Positions 15,793 through 24,912 of a stretch of 44,104 nucleotides of DNA are shown here, piece after piece. Every line of letters starts with the position of its first letter. Positions within the stretch are counted from its first letter, which is position 1. The translations under genes were made by a program, and so were the position numbers. Below the pieces are notes generated by a model. It saw only the letters and a program-made list of their open reading frames with translations. It was not told the DNA's origin and searched no databases. Source of the stretch: Sphingomonas sp. AOB5 (lineage in GTDB: Bacteria > Pseudomonadota > Alphaproteobacteria > Sphingomonadales > Sphingomonadaceae); the NCBI RefSeq assembly GCF_029433115.1, contig NZ_JARNTV010000028.1, positions 1 to 44,104 of the forward strand. The letters are read 5' to 3'.

Positions 15793-16582
15793 ACAGGCTG
15801 AAGCTCCCCTCGATCACCGTTACGCACTTGCCGCGTAGTACCACCCGGTCGCCTGCAAGCTCGCAGCCGACATGGCCCCCGCGCTTACTCGCCTGAAACG
15901 CGGTGAACCGCTCGCGGCCAAGGCGGGCGGCCCAATAGGGCGTCAGCACCGAATGTGCGGAGCCGGTCACCGGATCCTCATCGATTCCCGCAGCAGGGGC
16001 GAAGACGCGGCTCACCACATCGGTCTCGCTGCCCGGCGCGGTGACGATGTTGAGCGTGTCGCCGATCGCTGCCAGCGCCTTGAAATCGGGCTGGAGCGCG
16101 AGGACGGCTTCGGCGTTGTCGAGCACGACCAGATCATAGCCGTTCGCGTGGCGCAGCACCTCGCCCGAGGTGACGCCTAGCGCCGCGAGCAATCCCGGTA
16201 CTTCGGTGGGTTCGGGCGGATAGGCTGGGAGGGCCATCGCATAGCCATCGCCTTCCCGCGTGACTTCGAGGATGCCGGCCTTGCGCGTGCGGAAGGTGAC
16301 GCGCTCGAGGGCCGGATCGCCGGTCAGCACATAATGCCCGCTCGCCAGCGTGGCGTGGCCGCACAAAGCGACTTCGACCGCGGGGGTGAACCAGCGCAGC
16401 TCGTAATCCGCCGCGCCGCTGGCATCGGGGATGATGAACGCGGTCTCGGCGAGGTTGTTCTCCTCGGCGATCGCCTGAAGCACCGCGTCGTCGAGCCACG
16501 CGTCGAGCGGCATCACCGCGGCCTGATTGCCGGTGAAGGGCCGGTCGGCGAATGCGTCGATCTGGACGAAGGGCAGCTTCAT
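15791..16582 (-). CDS. PhzF-family isomerase-like protein
   Basis: 263 residues. The family start FVQIDAFADRPFTGNQAAVM is followed by the active-site segment IAEENNLAETAFI, whose Glu is the catalytic residue in PhzF. CGHATLASGHYVL and the second-domain DPVTGSAHSVLTPYW are also typical. The fold is the diaminopimelate-epimerase type. Most genomic PhzF homologues are not in phenazine clusters and their substrates are unknown; no other phenazine gene is here. Its ATG overlaps the stop of the cation transporter gene by 4 bases, making it the last gene of the pdxH operon. Confidence 0.92.
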   Translation of the reverse strand: MKLPFVQIDAFADRPFTGNQAAVMPLDAWLDDAVLQAIAEENNLAETAFIIPDASGAADYELRWFTPAVEVALCGHATLASGHYVLTGDPALERVTFRTRKAGILEVTREGDGYAMALPAYPPEPTEVPGLLAALGVTSGEVLRHANGYDLVVLDNAEAVLALQPDFKALAAIGDTLNIVTAPGSETDVVSRVFAPAAGIDEDPVTGSAHSVLTPYWAARLGRERFTAFQASKRGGHVGCELAGDRVVLRGKCVTVIEGSFSL

Positions 16583-17502
16583 TGCGGGTCTTCCTTGAGG
16601 GTTGCTGTCTCGTCCGCTTCGGTCAGCGGATTGTCGGTATCGATCTGGCCTTCGGGATCGACATGGATGATGAACTCGGTGCCGGGGAACTCGCTCGCCA
16701 GCCGCGTCTCTAGCGCGTCGACGATGTCGTGCGCCTCGGCGACGGTCATCGCCGGGTTCAGCCAGATATGGAATTGCGCGAAATCGCTCGATCCGCTGGT
16801 GCGGGTGCGCAGATCGTGCAAGCCTTTGAGCTGCGGGTGGCTGGCGGCCAGTTCGACGAGACGGCGGCGCTTATCGTCGGGCCATTCGCGATCCATCAGC
16901 TGGTCGAGCGCGGCTTCGCTGGCCTTCCACGCGCCGAAGAACAGCCAGAAGGCGATGGCCACGCCGAACAGCGCATCGGCGCCGCGAATGCCCGCGACCG
17001 AGTCGATCAGCAGCGCGGCGATCACCGCGACGTTGAGGAACAGGTCCGAACTGTAATGGATCCGGTCGGTGCTGATCGCGATCGACCCGGTCTGGCGCGC
17101 GACCATCGCCTGATAGCGGGTCAGCCCCAGCGTGACTGCGATGGCGATCAGCGAGACGCCGATGCCGAATTCGGGCGCTTCGGTCGAAGTCCCGGCGATG
17201 AACTGCTCGATCGCGCGGACAAGGATGGCGAAGGCCGAGATCGAGATGACCACCACCTGAAACAGTGCCGCCAGCGCCTCGGCCTTGCCATGGCCGAAGC
17301 GATGCTCCTTGTCCGCCGGCTGCGCCGCCCAGTGGACCCCGCCGAGCGTTACCAGCGAAGCGAGCAGATCGAGGACCGAATCCGCGAGGCTGGCCAGCAC
17401 CGCGACCGATCCGGTCCTGTACGCGGCCCATGCCTTGAGCAGGCCGAGAAGGAGCGCGACGGTGACGCTGGCGAGGGCCGCGCGCTGGGCGAGATTGCTC
17501 AC
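16579..17502 (-). CDS. Cation diffusion facilitator (CDF) transporter
   Basis: 307 residues from a GTG at 17502 that overlaps the pdxH stop by 4 bases (GTGA); a longer in-frame extension runs inside pdxH and is not family-like. The six-helix CDF core contains the metal-site Asp pairs in LADSVLDLLASLV and IHYSSDLFLNV. HRFGHGKAEALAALF marks the loop after helix 2. A cytoplasmic C-terminal domain (about 215-307) has HDLRTRTSG and FQFHIWL-like metal-sensing text. CDF proteins export Zn2+, Fe2+ or related ions in exchange for protons; the HxxxD-type signature here does not settle the metal. Confidence 0.93.
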   Translation of the reverse strand: MSNLAQRAALASVTVALLLGLLKAWAAYRTGSVAVLASLADSVLDLLASLVTLGGVHWAAQPADKEHRFGHGKAEALAALFQVVVISISAFAILVRAIEQFIAGTSTEAPEFGIGVSLIAIAVTLGLTRYQAMVARQTGSIAISTDRIHYSSDLFLNVAVIAALLIDSVAGIRGADALFGVAIAFWLFFGAWKASEAALDQLMDREWPDDKRRRLVELAASHPQLKGLHDLRTRTSGSSDFAQFHIWLNPAMTVAEAHDIVDALETRLASEFPGTEFIIHVDPEGQIDTDNPLTEADETATLKEDPQ

Positions 17503-18077
17503 GGGTACAGCAGCCCCTCGGTCCAGCCGTCCGCGGTGCGGGTGAAGACGCGGCGTTCGTGGAGGCGATGCGCGCGGTCCTGCCAGAATTCGATCCGTGC
17601 GGGCGTCACGCGATAGCCGCCCCAATGTGGCGGGCGAGGAACATCGCCGCCCTCGAACCGCGCCTGCATCTCGGCGAATCGCGCCTCGAACGTCGCGCGA
17701 TCGGCGAGCGGGCGCGACTGGTCGCTGGCCCAGGCACCGAGCTGCGAATCCCTGCTCCGGGTCGCGAAATAGGCATCGCTCTCGGCATCGGTGGCGCGGG
17801 TGACTGCACCCTCGATGCGGATCTGGCGGCGCAGCGACTTCCAGTGGAACAGCAGCGCCGCCTTGGGCGTCGTTTCCAGCTCGCCTGCCTTGCGGCTCTC
17901 ACGGTTGGTGTAGAACACGAACCCGTCCGGCCCATGGCCCTTGAGCAGCACCATCCGCACCGAGGGCTGGCCATCCGCATCGACTGTGGCCAGCGCCATC
18001 GCGTTGGAGTCGTTCGGCTCGGTTTCGCGCGCCTCGGCATACCAGCTGTCGAACAGGGCGAAGGGGTCGGTGGTCAT
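17499..18077 (-). CDS. pdxH: Pyridoxamine 5'-phosphate oxidase
   Basis: 192 residues, close to the usual 190-220. PNDSNAMALATVDADGQPSVRMVLLKG is the FMN-binding start, then GFVFYTNRESRKAGEL and ALLFHWKSLRRQIRIEG. SRDSQLGAWASDQS leads to the C-terminal substrate site PPHWGGYRVTPARIEFWQDRAHRLHER. The enzyme makes pyridoxal 5'-phosphate from PNP or PMP using FMN and oxygen in the cytosol. It is the first gene of an operon with the CDF transporter and the PhzF-like gene; the functional link between them is not obvious. Confidence 0.95.
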   Translation of the reverse strand: MTTDPFALFDSWYAEARETEPNDSNAMALATVDADGQPSVRMVLLKGHGPDGFVFYTNRESRKAGELETTPKAALLFHWKSLRRQIRIEGAVTRATDAESDAYFATRSRDSQLGAWASDQSRPLADRATFEARFAEMQARFEGGDVPRPPHWGGYRVTPARIEFWQDRAHRLHERRVFTRTADGWTEGLLYP

Positions 18078-18250
18078 GGGCGAGCCTCTACGCCCCCGCC
18101 GATTTGGTGTCGAGGAACGACTCCTTTGCCGCGCCCGCCAATCGCTTCGCGGCGATGTGTTGCGGATCGGACACGGATCGGCGTCCGAACCTTGTTGCCA
18201 TGCAGCATGGATTGCCGCATTCCGGATCGCCTGAAGGGGAACGGGTGTCG

Positions 18251-20731
18251 ATGGCCAGCGCGCCTAGCGGATTGTTTGACGTGGGGGTCATCGCGGACCG
18301 GTGGATCGCGGACTATTGCGCGCCGGGCCGGGCAAGCGACGTGCTGTGCGCGCGGCCTTCCGGCGATTCGGCGTGGAACGCGGTGTTCGAGGAACTGGCG
18401 GGGCTTTCCGGCGACACGCTGGAGCATGCCCGCGAGCGCGCCCAGCGCCATGCCGACGACATCGGCACCGGATTCCGTATCGCCGGCGAGGGCGAGGAGC
18501 GCCCCTGGCCGCTGTCGCCTGTCCCGCTGCTGATCGAGAGCGACGAATGGCGCGGGATCGCAGCCGGTGTTTCGCAGCGTGCCGAGCTGATGGAGAAGGT
18601 CCTCGCCGATATCTATGGCGAGGGCAGTCTGGTCCGCGACGGCAATATCCCCGCGGCGCTGGTCACCGGCAGCCCCTTCTTCCTGCGCCCGCTGGCGAAC
18701 CTGACGCCGCCCGGCGGCTATCATCTCCAGTTCGTCGCGTTCGACCTCTGCCGCGATCCGTCGGGCGAATGGCGGGTGCTGGCCGATCACCTCCGCGCGC
18801 CTGCGGGTGCCGGCTATGCGCTGGAAAACCGGCTGGCGATGGCGCGCACGCTGGGCGGGTTGCAGAACCGGCTGAATATCGAGCGGCACGCGCCGTTCTT
18901 TGCCGCGTTCAAGGGCGGGCTGGCGGAACTGTGCCGCCGTGCCGATCCGCGCATCGCACTGCTCACCCCCGGGCGGCTCAATGCCAGCTATGCCGAGCAG
19001 GCGCATCTGGCGCGCTATCTGGGCTTTCTGCTGGTCGAGGGTGCCGATCTCGCGGTGCTGGACGACAAGCTTTACGTGCGTACGATCGCCGGGTTGAAGC
19101 GCGTCGATGCGCTGTGGCGGCGAGTCGATCCGCGCATGCTCGATCCGCTGGCGCTCGATTCGCATTCCGCGATCGGCGTGCCGGGCGTGGTCGATGCGAT
19201 GGCTGCGGGCAATGTGGTGATCGCCAATGCGCCGGGGGTCGGCGTACTCGAGGCGCCGGCCTTCTCGGCATTCTTCCCGGCACTGGCCGAAGCGGTGCTG
19301 GGCGAGTCGCTGAAGCTGCCCAATATCGCGACCTGGTGGTGCGGGCAGGATGGCGAGCGCGCGCATGTCGAGGCTGCGCTGGATACGCTGCTGGTCTCGC
19401 CCGCCTTCGGGCCTTCGCCGCTGGGGCTGCCTGATGGCGCGGCGCTGGGCTCGGCGATCACCGGCGAAGCGCGCACGGCGCTGCTGGCCGATATGGCGCG
19501 GCGGCCGCAGGATTATGTCGGGCAGGAAGTGGTCACGCTTTCCACCATGCCGGTGGTGTCGGGCGATGAACTCGCGCCGCGGCCCTTCACGCTGCGGGTG
19601 TTCGCGGCGCGTGGGAGTGACGGCGAATGGACCGTGCTGCCCGGCGGCTTTGCGCGGATCGGCGAGCATGCCGATGTGCGCGCGCCGGTGATGGGCGAAG
19701 GCGTGTGGTCGGCCGATGTGTGCGTGCACGGACCCGATCCGGTTGCGCCGATCTCGCTGCTGCCCTCGGGCGATTCGACCCAGCTGCGGCGCAATCCGGG
19801 CACCTTGCCCAGCCGCGTTGCCGACAATCTGTTCTGGCTGGGCCGTTATCTCGAGCGCGGCGAGGCGCAGCTTGCGGCGCTCCGCGTGCTGCTGGGCCAT
19901 TCGATCAGCGCGGATACCGGCGCGGCGCTGGAACCGGGGACGGTACAGCGGCTGGTCAATCTGGTCGTCGCCAGCGGTGCGGCGCCCGCGCCCAAGTCGC
20001 TGCGCCGCGCCGAACTGCAGCAGTTTGCGCGCACCGCGCTGGAGGATGAGGACGGCTGGTATTCGATCCGCGCGATCAACCGCCAATCACGCGGCATCGG
20101 CGAGGTTTCGCGGGATCGCCTGTCGGCGGACATGATCCAGCTGCTCGACGCGCCGTTCCCGACCAAGGGATCGTTGCTCGACAAGGCGGGGTCGCTGCAC
20201 CGGCGCTATTCGGCGCTGGCGGGGCTTTCGGCCGAGCATATGGGGCGCACCGATGCGTGGCGCTTCCTCGATGTCGGCCGCCGGATCGAGCGTGCGCTGG
20301 CCGCGATCCGCACCGTACGAGCGCTGGGCGGGACCGACGCGACCGCGGACGATCTTTCGACCCTGCTCGATCTTGCCGACAGCCAGATCAGCTATCGCCA
20401 GCGTTACCTGACCGGGATCGCGCGGGTGCCGGTGCTCGATCTGGTGACGCTGGACAGCTTCAATCCGCGTGCGATCGCGTTCCAGATCGGCAAGCTGGCG
20501 GCGCATCTCAACAAGCTGCCGGTGCTGTCCGACGATGGGCTGGCCGAGCCACAGCAGGAACAGGCGCGTCAGCTGGCGGCGATCCTGGTCACCGCGCGTG
20601 CCACCAGCATCGATACCCCGATGCTGTGGGACATGGAGAACCGGCTGGGCACGCTGTCGCAGGAGATCGCGCGGCGATATTTCCTGCAGGGTGCCGAGCC
20701 GCTGCGCGAAGCGGGCATGATCCTCGCGTGA
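18251..20731 (+). CDS. Circularly permuted ATP-grasp / alpha-E domain fusion protein
   Basis: 826 residues from the ATG at 18251; a GTG at 18245 nearer the AAGGGGA site (18234-18240) is an alternative. Residues about 50-500 are a circularly permuted ATP-grasp domain (DUF404/407-like), with LEKVLADIYGEGSLVRDG-type text and PGVGVLEAPAFSAFFP. Residues about 518-820 are an alpha-E (DUF403) all-helical domain starting RVADNLFWLGRYLERGE and containing FLDVGRRIERAL. In many bacteria these are two adjacent genes; here they are fused. The family is predicted to form amide bonds in a peptide-synthesis or tagging system together with a transglutaminase-like peptidase, which is the next gene. No biochemical role is established. 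Confidence 0.88.
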   Translation: MASAPSGLFDVGVIADRWIADYCAPGRASDVLCARPSGDSAWNAVFEELAGLSGDTLEHARERAQRHADDIGTGFRIAGEGEERPWPLSPVPLLIESDEWRGIAAGVSQRAELMEKVLADIYGEGSLVRDGNIPAALVTGSPFFLRPLANLTPPGGYHLQFVAFDLCRDPSGEWRVLADHLRAPAGAGYALENRLAMARTLGGLQNRLNIERHAPFFAAFKGGLAELCRRADPRIALLTPGRLNASYAEQAHLARYLGFLLVEGADLAVLDDKLYVRTIAGLKRVDALWRRVDPRMLDPLALDSHSAIGVPGVVDAMAAGNVVIANAPGVGVLEAPAFSAFFPALAEAVLGESLKLPNIATWWCGQDGERAHVEAALDTLLVSPAFGPSPLGLPDGAALGSAITGEARTALLADMARRPQDYVGQEVVTLSTMPVVSGDELAPRPFTLRVFAARGSDGEWTVLPGGFARIGEHADVRAPVMGEGVWSADVCVHGPDPVAPISLLPSGDSTQLRRNPGTLPSRVADNLFWLGRYLERGEAQLAALRVLLGHSISADTGAALEPGTVQRLVNLVVASGAAPAPKSLRRAELQQFARTALEDEDGWYSIRAINRQSRGIGEVSRDRLSADMIQLLDAPFPTKGSLLDKAGSLHRRYSALAGLSAEHMGRTDAWRFLDVGRRIERALAAIRTVRALGGTDATADDLSTLLDLADSQISYRQRYLTGIARVPVLDLVTLDSFNPRAIAFQIGKLAAHLNKLPVLSDDGLAEPQQEQARQLAAILVTARATSIDTPMLWDMENRLGTLSQEIARRYFLQGAEPLREAGMILA

Positions 20732-21621
20732 TGCTTTACGCAATCAAGCATGTGACGCGGTTCGAATATGCCGAACCGGTCGGCTTCTCGCGCTGTAACC
20801 TGCGGCTGCAGCCGATCCTGTGGTCGGGGCAGGAAGTCGAGGATTACAAGCTGACCATCCAGCCGGGCGGGCGGGTATCTCCGGCGCGGGCCGAGGCAGG
20901 TCTCGCCAATGTCGTGCGGCTGGTGGTCGATGTGCGGACGCGCTCGCTCAGCATCGAAAGCACCGCGCGGGTGCGGGTGGAGCGGCCGATCCCGATCCCG
21001 TCGCCGTCAGATCCGACGCTGGCGCAGATCGCCTTGTGGGCGCGGGACAGCCGCGACATGTCGCCTGCCAGCCCCGCCAGCTATCTCTTCCCCTCGCCGC
21101 TGATCCCGCTCGACCGCGAGATCGCCGCATGGTGCGCACAGGAACTCGATCCGGGCCGCGGCGCGCTGGACGCGGCGATCGGCCTTGCGCTGCGCATCCA
21201 GAACGAGTTCGACTTCGATCCGACCGCGACTTTGGTGGATACGCCGCCGCGACAAGCCTTCGACAAGCGCCGGGGCGTTTGCCAGGATTTCGCGCAGATC
21301 ATGATTTCCGGCCTGCGCGCCGCGGGTCTGCCCGCCGCCTATGTCTCGGGCTATCTGCGCACCCTGCCGCCCCCGGGCCAGCCGCGGCTGGTGGGTGCGG
21401 ACGCCACCCATGCCTGGGTGCTGATCTGGTGTGGCCCCGATCTGGGCTGGGTCGGCGTCGATCCGACCAACGGCATCTGGATGGCCGAGGATCATGTCGT
21501 CGTCGCCATCGGCCGCGACTATGCCGATATCGCGCCGATCGACGGCATCGTGCTGGGATCGGGCGCGCAGAAGATGGACGTGTCTGTCGACGTCGAGCCG
21601 CTGGAAGAAGTGGCCGCCTAG
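20731..21621 (+). CDS. Transglutaminase-like cysteine protease of the ATP-grasp/alpha-E system
   Basis: 296 residues. Its ATG overlaps the preceding stop by one base (TGATG). An N-terminal domain (residues 1-80, AIKHVTRFEYAEPVGFSRCNLRLQP) is the bacterial transglutaminase N-terminal beta-barrel. The core has the catalytic triad Cys in RRGVCQDFAQIM, His in DATHAWVLIW and Asp in VGVDPTNG. It is expected to be a cytosolic peptidase or amidotransferase. The adjacent ATP-grasp and alpha-E domains are its usual genomic partners; the Anbu-type proteasome-like peptidase that often accompanies them is not here. Confidence 0.92.
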   Translation: MLYAIKHVTRFEYAEPVGFSRCNLRLQPILWSGQEVEDYKLTIQPGGRVSPARAEAGLANVVRLVVDVRTRSLSIESTARVRVERPIPIPSPSDPTLAQIALWARDSRDMSPASPASYLFPSPLIPLDREIAAWCAQELDPGRGALDAAIGLALRIQNEFDFDPTATLVDTPPRQAFDKRRGVCQDFAQIMISGLRAAGLPAAYVSGYLRTLPPPGQPRLVGADATHAWVLIWCGPDLGWVGVDPTNGIWMAEDHVVVAIGRDYADIAPIDGIVLGSGAQKMDVSVDVEPLEEVAA

Positions 21622-21674
21622 GGTTGCGATATCGATCCGGCGAGCCGATGTACGGCGCGGACAAAGGGACAAGA

Positions 21675-22616
21675 ATGGCTGATCCGTACGCAACCCTGGG
21701 TGTCGCGCGTGGCGCGAGCGAGGCCGATATCAAAAAGGCCTATCGCAAGCTCGCCAAGGAGCTGCACCCGGACACGAACCAGAACAACCCCAAGGCTGCC
21801 GAGCGTTTCTCCAAGGTCGCGCAGGCCTATGATCTGTTGGGCGACAAGGACAAGCGCGCGCGGTTCGACCGGGGCGAGATCGATGGCGACGGCAATCCGA
21901 CTTCGCCATTCGGCGGCTTTGGTGGTGGACCCGGCGGGCCGCAAGGCGGCTTTCGCCAGGACGATTTCGGCGGCAGCGGCGGGGATTTCGGCGACATTTT
22001 CGAAGGGCTGTTCGGCGGCGGACGCCGCGGCGGGCAGGAAGGCGGGTTCAACGGGGGTTTCGGCGGGTTCGGCCGGCGCCAGCCTCCGCCCAAGGGCGCC
22101 AATATCGCCTATCGCCTGTCGGTGAGCTTCGAGGATGCGGCCAGGCTGGCGCCGCAGCGGATCACGCTGCGTGACAGCAAGACCATCGACCTGAAGCTGC
22201 CCGCGGGTGTCGAGACCGGCACCCAGATGCGGCTGAGCGGCAAGGGCGAGGCCGGGCCGGGTGGCGCGGGCGACGCGATCGTCACCATCGAAGTGCAGCC
22301 GCACCCCTATTTCAAGCGGAGCGGCGACGATATCCGGCTGGACCTGCCCATCACGCTTTCCGAAGCGGTGCTGGGCGAGCAGGTCCGCGCGCCGACGCCC
22401 GAGGGCGCGGTGATGCTGACGGTTCCCAAGGGCGCGACTTCGGGCAAGACGCTGCGGCTCAAGGGCCGCGGCTTCCACAAGAAGGGTGGCACGCGTGGCG
22501 ATCTGCTGGTCACGCTGATGATCGACCTGCCTGCCGACGATGCCGAGCTGCGCGCCTTCGTCGAGGGCTGGCAAAGCCGCGATCAGGGGAACCCGCGCGC
22601 GAAGATGGGCGTCTAA
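21675..22616 (+). CDS. DnaJ-like co-chaperone, CbpA type
   Basis: 313 residues. The J domain (residues 1-68) has the HPD tripeptide in KELHPDTN. A Gly/Phe-rich linker (about 75-140, GGFGGGPGG and GGRRGGQEGGF) follows, then the two beta-sandwich C-terminal domains (LPAGVETGTQMRLSGKG, ITLSEAVLGEQV, GKTLRLKGRGFHKKGGTRGDLLV). It lacks the CxxCxGxG zinc repeats of DnaJ proper, so it belongs to the CbpA class. It stimulates DnaK ATPase in the cytosol. It starts 53 bases after the transglutaminase gene and 6 bases before the next gene. Confidence 0.94.
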   Translation: MADPYATLGVARGASEADIKKAYRKLAKELHPDTNQNNPKAAERFSKVAQAYDLLGDKDKRARFDRGEIDGDGNPTSPFGGFGGGPGGPQGGFRQDDFGGSGGDFGDIFEGLFGGGRRGGQEGGFNGGFGGFGRRQPPPKGANIAYRLSVSFEDAARLAPQRITLRDSKTIDLKLPAGVETGTQMRLSGKGEAGPGGAGDAIVTIEVQPHPYFKRSGDDIRLDLPITLSEAVLGEQVRAPTPEGAVMLTVPKGATSGKTLRLKGRGFHKKGGTRGDLLVTLMIDLPADDAELRAFVEGWQSRDQGNPRAKMGV

Positions 22617-22622
22617 CCCCGC

Positions 22623-23588
22623 GTGGAGCCAGCACAACCGCCCGGCATTTCGCCCGAATCCCCCGAAGCGCGTCGGCGCGGCTTCGGCACGGCGCTGAGT
22701 GGCGGGTTGCGGTCGATCGGGATCGGCGAGCGGTTCAAGGTGGTGGTGAAGCGGGTCGCGGTCGGCACCTATACCGACGGCTTCACCTATGCCGGCAACC
22801 TTGCCTATCTCAGCCTCGTCACGCTGTTCCCCTTCTTCATCGTCGCGGCGGCGGTCGCGCGGCTGATCGGGCGGACGGGCGAGGGCCTGCATGCGCTGAA
22901 CGTCTTCCTGCAGACTGTGCCACCCCAGGTCGGTAATGTGCTGCGCCAGCCGGTGCAGGACGTGCTGGAGGCACGATCGGGCAGCCTCTTGTGGTTCGGC
23001 GCGATTGTCGGGCTATGGACCACCGCGGGTTTCATCGAGACGATCCGCGGGATACTGCGGCAAGCCTATGGCACCCAATCCTCGACGCCCTTCTGGCGCT
23101 ACCGGCTGGGTGCGATCGGTGTGGCGGCGGGATCGGTGGTGCTCGCAATGGCCGCGTTCAGCTTCCAGGTGATCCTGACCGGCGTCGAGCAGTTCCTCTA
23201 CCGCGTCTTCCCCTTCGCCAGCGATGCGCAGACGCTGATCAGCTACACGCGCATCGTGCCCGCGCTGGCGCTGTTCGCGGCGCTCTACATGCTGTTCTAC
23301 TCGCTGACGCCGCGCAAATACCGCAAGTCGAAATGCCCCAAATGGCCGGGCCCTGCCTTCGTCACCGCATGGTGGATGGCGACTACCGCGCTGTTGCCCG
23401 GTGCGCTGGAGACGCTGACCAATTACGACCTGACCTATGGCAGCCTGGCCGGGGTGATGATCGCACTGATCTTCTTCTTCATCATCGGGCTTGGAGTGGT
23501 GATCGGCGCCGAATTGAACGCGGCACTGGCGGAAACGCCCGATGAAGGGCTAGAGACGCCCCAAGAGCAGGAGGTTAAGCCGACGTGA
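22623..23588 (+). CDS. YihY/BrkB-family inner-membrane protein
   Basis: 321 residues from a GTG at 22623, six bases after the DnaJ-like stop. About six membrane helices are visible, beginning with GNLAYLSLVTLFPFFIVAAAVARLI and ending with VMIALIFFFIIGLGVVIGAELNAAL. DGFTYAGNLAYLSLVTLFP and LTYGSLAGVMIALIFFF are family hallmarks. The family was once misannotated as ribonuclease BN; its true function is not settled. The cytosolic tail ends in an acidic stretch that overlaps the fabI start. Confidence 0.92.
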   Translation: MEPAQPPGISPESPEARRRGFGTALSGGLRSIGIGERFKVVVKRVAVGTYTDGFTYAGNLAYLSLVTLFPFFIVAAAVARLIGRTGEGLHALNVFLQTVPPQVGNVLRQPVQDVLEARSGSLLWFGAIVGLWTTAGFIETIRGILRQAYGTQSSTPFWRYRLGAIGVAAGSVVLAMAAFSFQVILTGVEQFLYRVFPFASDAQTLISYTRIVPALALFAALYMLFYSLTPRKYRKSKCPKWPGPAFVTAWWMATTALLPGALETLTNYDLTYGSLAGVMIALIFFFIIGLGVVIGAELNAALAETPDEGLETPQEQEVKPT

Positions 23589-24388
23589 CGGGATTGATGC
23601 AGGGCAAGCGCGGGCTGATCATGGGTCTGGCGAACGATCGTTCGCTGGCATGGGGCATTGCGAAGAAGCTGCGCGAACATGGCGCGGAACTGGCGTTCAG
23701 CTATCAGGGCGAGGCGCTGGAAAAGCGCGTGCGCCCGCTGGCCGAGGAATTGGGCAGTGATTTCCTGATCGATTGCGACGTGTCCGACATGGCGGCGCTG
23801 GATACCGCGTTCGCGACGCTGGCCGAGCGCTGGCCGACGATCGACTTCGTGGTCCATGCCATCGGCTTTTCGGACAAGAACGAGCTGCGCGGCGGCTATG
23901 TCGATACCAGCCTCGATAATTTCCTGATGACGATGAACATCAGCGTCTATTCGTTCGTGGCGGTCTCTAAGCGCGCCGCGGCGATGATGCCGAACGGCGG
24001 ATCTCTGCTGACGCTCAGCTATTACGGCGCCGAGAAGGTGATCCCGCATTACAACGTGATGGGCGTGGCCAAGGCGGCGCTGGAAACCAGCGTGCAGTAT
24101 CTCGCGGTCGATCTGGGCAAGGACAATATCCGGGTGAACGCGATCTCGGCCGGGCCGATCAAGACCCTGGCCGCATCGGGCATCGGCGATTTCCGCCTGA
24201 TCCTGAAGTGGAACGAGTTGAACTCGCCGCTGAAGCGCAACGTCACCATCGAGGATGTCGGCGGTGCGGGCCTCTATTTCCTCAGCGACCTGTCGAGCGG
24301 CACCACCGGCGAGACCCACCATGTCGACGCCGGCTATCACGTCGTCGGCATGAAGGCGGAAGACGCGCCGGACATCGCGCTGGCGTGA
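23585..24388 (+). CDS. fabI: Enoyl-[acyl-carrier-protein] reductase (NADH) FabI
   Basis: 267 residues. The GTG at 23585 overlaps the previous stop (GTGA). The first strand GLIMGLANDRSLAWGIA is the FabI nucleotide-binding loop. The catalytic Tyr and Lys are in SYYGAEKVIPHYNVMGVAKAALE (Y-x6-K spacing as in FabI, not the Y-x3-K of classical SDRs). RVNAISAGPIKTLAASGI forms the substrate-binding lid. It catalyses the last step of each fatty-acid elongation cycle and is the triclosan/isoniazid-type drug target family. It is embedded in the coupled gene string with a GNAT acetyltransferase and aroC. Confidence 0.96.
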   Translation: MTGLMQGKRGLIMGLANDRSLAWGIAKKLREHGAELAFSYQGEALEKRVRPLAEELGSDFLIDCDVSDMAALDTAFATLAERWPTIDFVVHAIGFSDKNELRGGYVDTSLDNFLMTMNISVYSFVAVSKRAAAMMPNGGSLLTLSYYGAEKVIPHYNVMGVAKAALETSVQYLAVDLGKDNIRVNAISAGPIKTLAASGIGDFRLILKWNELNSPLKRNVTIEDVGGAGLYFLSDLSSGTTGETHHVDAGYHVVGMKAEDAPDIALA

Positions 24389-24912
24389 CCATCACCATCC
24401 GCGGCGCGACCGGCGGCGATGTCGCCGCGATCGACGCGTTGCTGCGCACCAGCTTTCCCCAGCCCGCCGAGGCGCAGCTTGTCCAGCAGCTGTGCATCGA
24501 TGGCGACATGGTGCTGACCCTCGTCGCCGATGACGAGGAGACCGGCATGCTGGCGGGCGTCGCGGTGTTCAGCCGGATGGCGGTGGAGATCGACGGCAAA
24601 CCTGTCGCCGCGGTCGCGCTGGCGCCCGTTGCGACCGCGTCGATGCACCGGCGTCAGGGCGTGGGCGAAGCGCTGATCGCCGCCGGGCTGCGCCATCTGG
24701 GCGATGCCGGGGCGATGCTGGCCTTCGTGCTGGGCGACCCGGATTATTACGAGCGCTTTGGTTTCTCTACTGACTGGGCAAGCGGATTTGCGTCGCCCTA
24801 TGCCGGCGACTACTTCATGGCCATGCCATTGCAGGGCGGCGCGATGCCGTGCGGCGTGCGGGGCGAGGCAGCGCATGCCCGCGCCTTTGCGCAACTGGGC
24901 GAGGAATCATGA
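24385..24912 (+). CDS. GNAT-family N-acetyltransferase (YhbS-like)
   Basis: 175 residues from a GTG at 24385 overlapping the fabI stop by 4 bases. The N-terminal [19 protein letters not shown] is followed by strands 2-4 ([31 protein letters not shown]), the acetyl-CoA loop [11 protein letters not shown] (R/Q-x-x-G-x-G/A) and [15 protein letters not shown]. The last element is typical of YhbS-like GNATs, which may act on small molecules or the N-termini of proteins. The substrate is unknown. It ends overlapping the aroC start. Confidence 0.9.
   Translation: MTITIRGATGGDVAAIDALLRTSFPQPAEAQLVQQLCIDGDMVLTLVADDEETGMLAGVAVFSRMAVEIDGKPVAAVALAPVATASMHRRQGVGEALIAAGLRHLGDAGAMLAFVLGDPDYYERFGFSTDWASGFASPYAGDYFMAMPLQGGAMPCGVRGEAAHARAFAQLGEES

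Noticed and set aside
15791..16582. Phenazine biosynthesis cluster suggested by the PhzF-like gene
   Set aside because: No other phz gene is present, and PhzF homologues are widespread outside phenazine producers.
18167..18188. Inverted repeat TCGGAC-N10-GTCCGA between pdxH and the ATP-grasp gene
   Set aside because: Six-base arms in very GC-rich DNA can arise by chance; no promoter element lines up with it.
18074..20086. A 670-codon minus-strand open frame opposite the ATP-grasp fusion
   Set aside because: The translation is Arg/Gln/His-rich shadow sequence. The plus strand has clear ATP-grasp and alpha-E domains.
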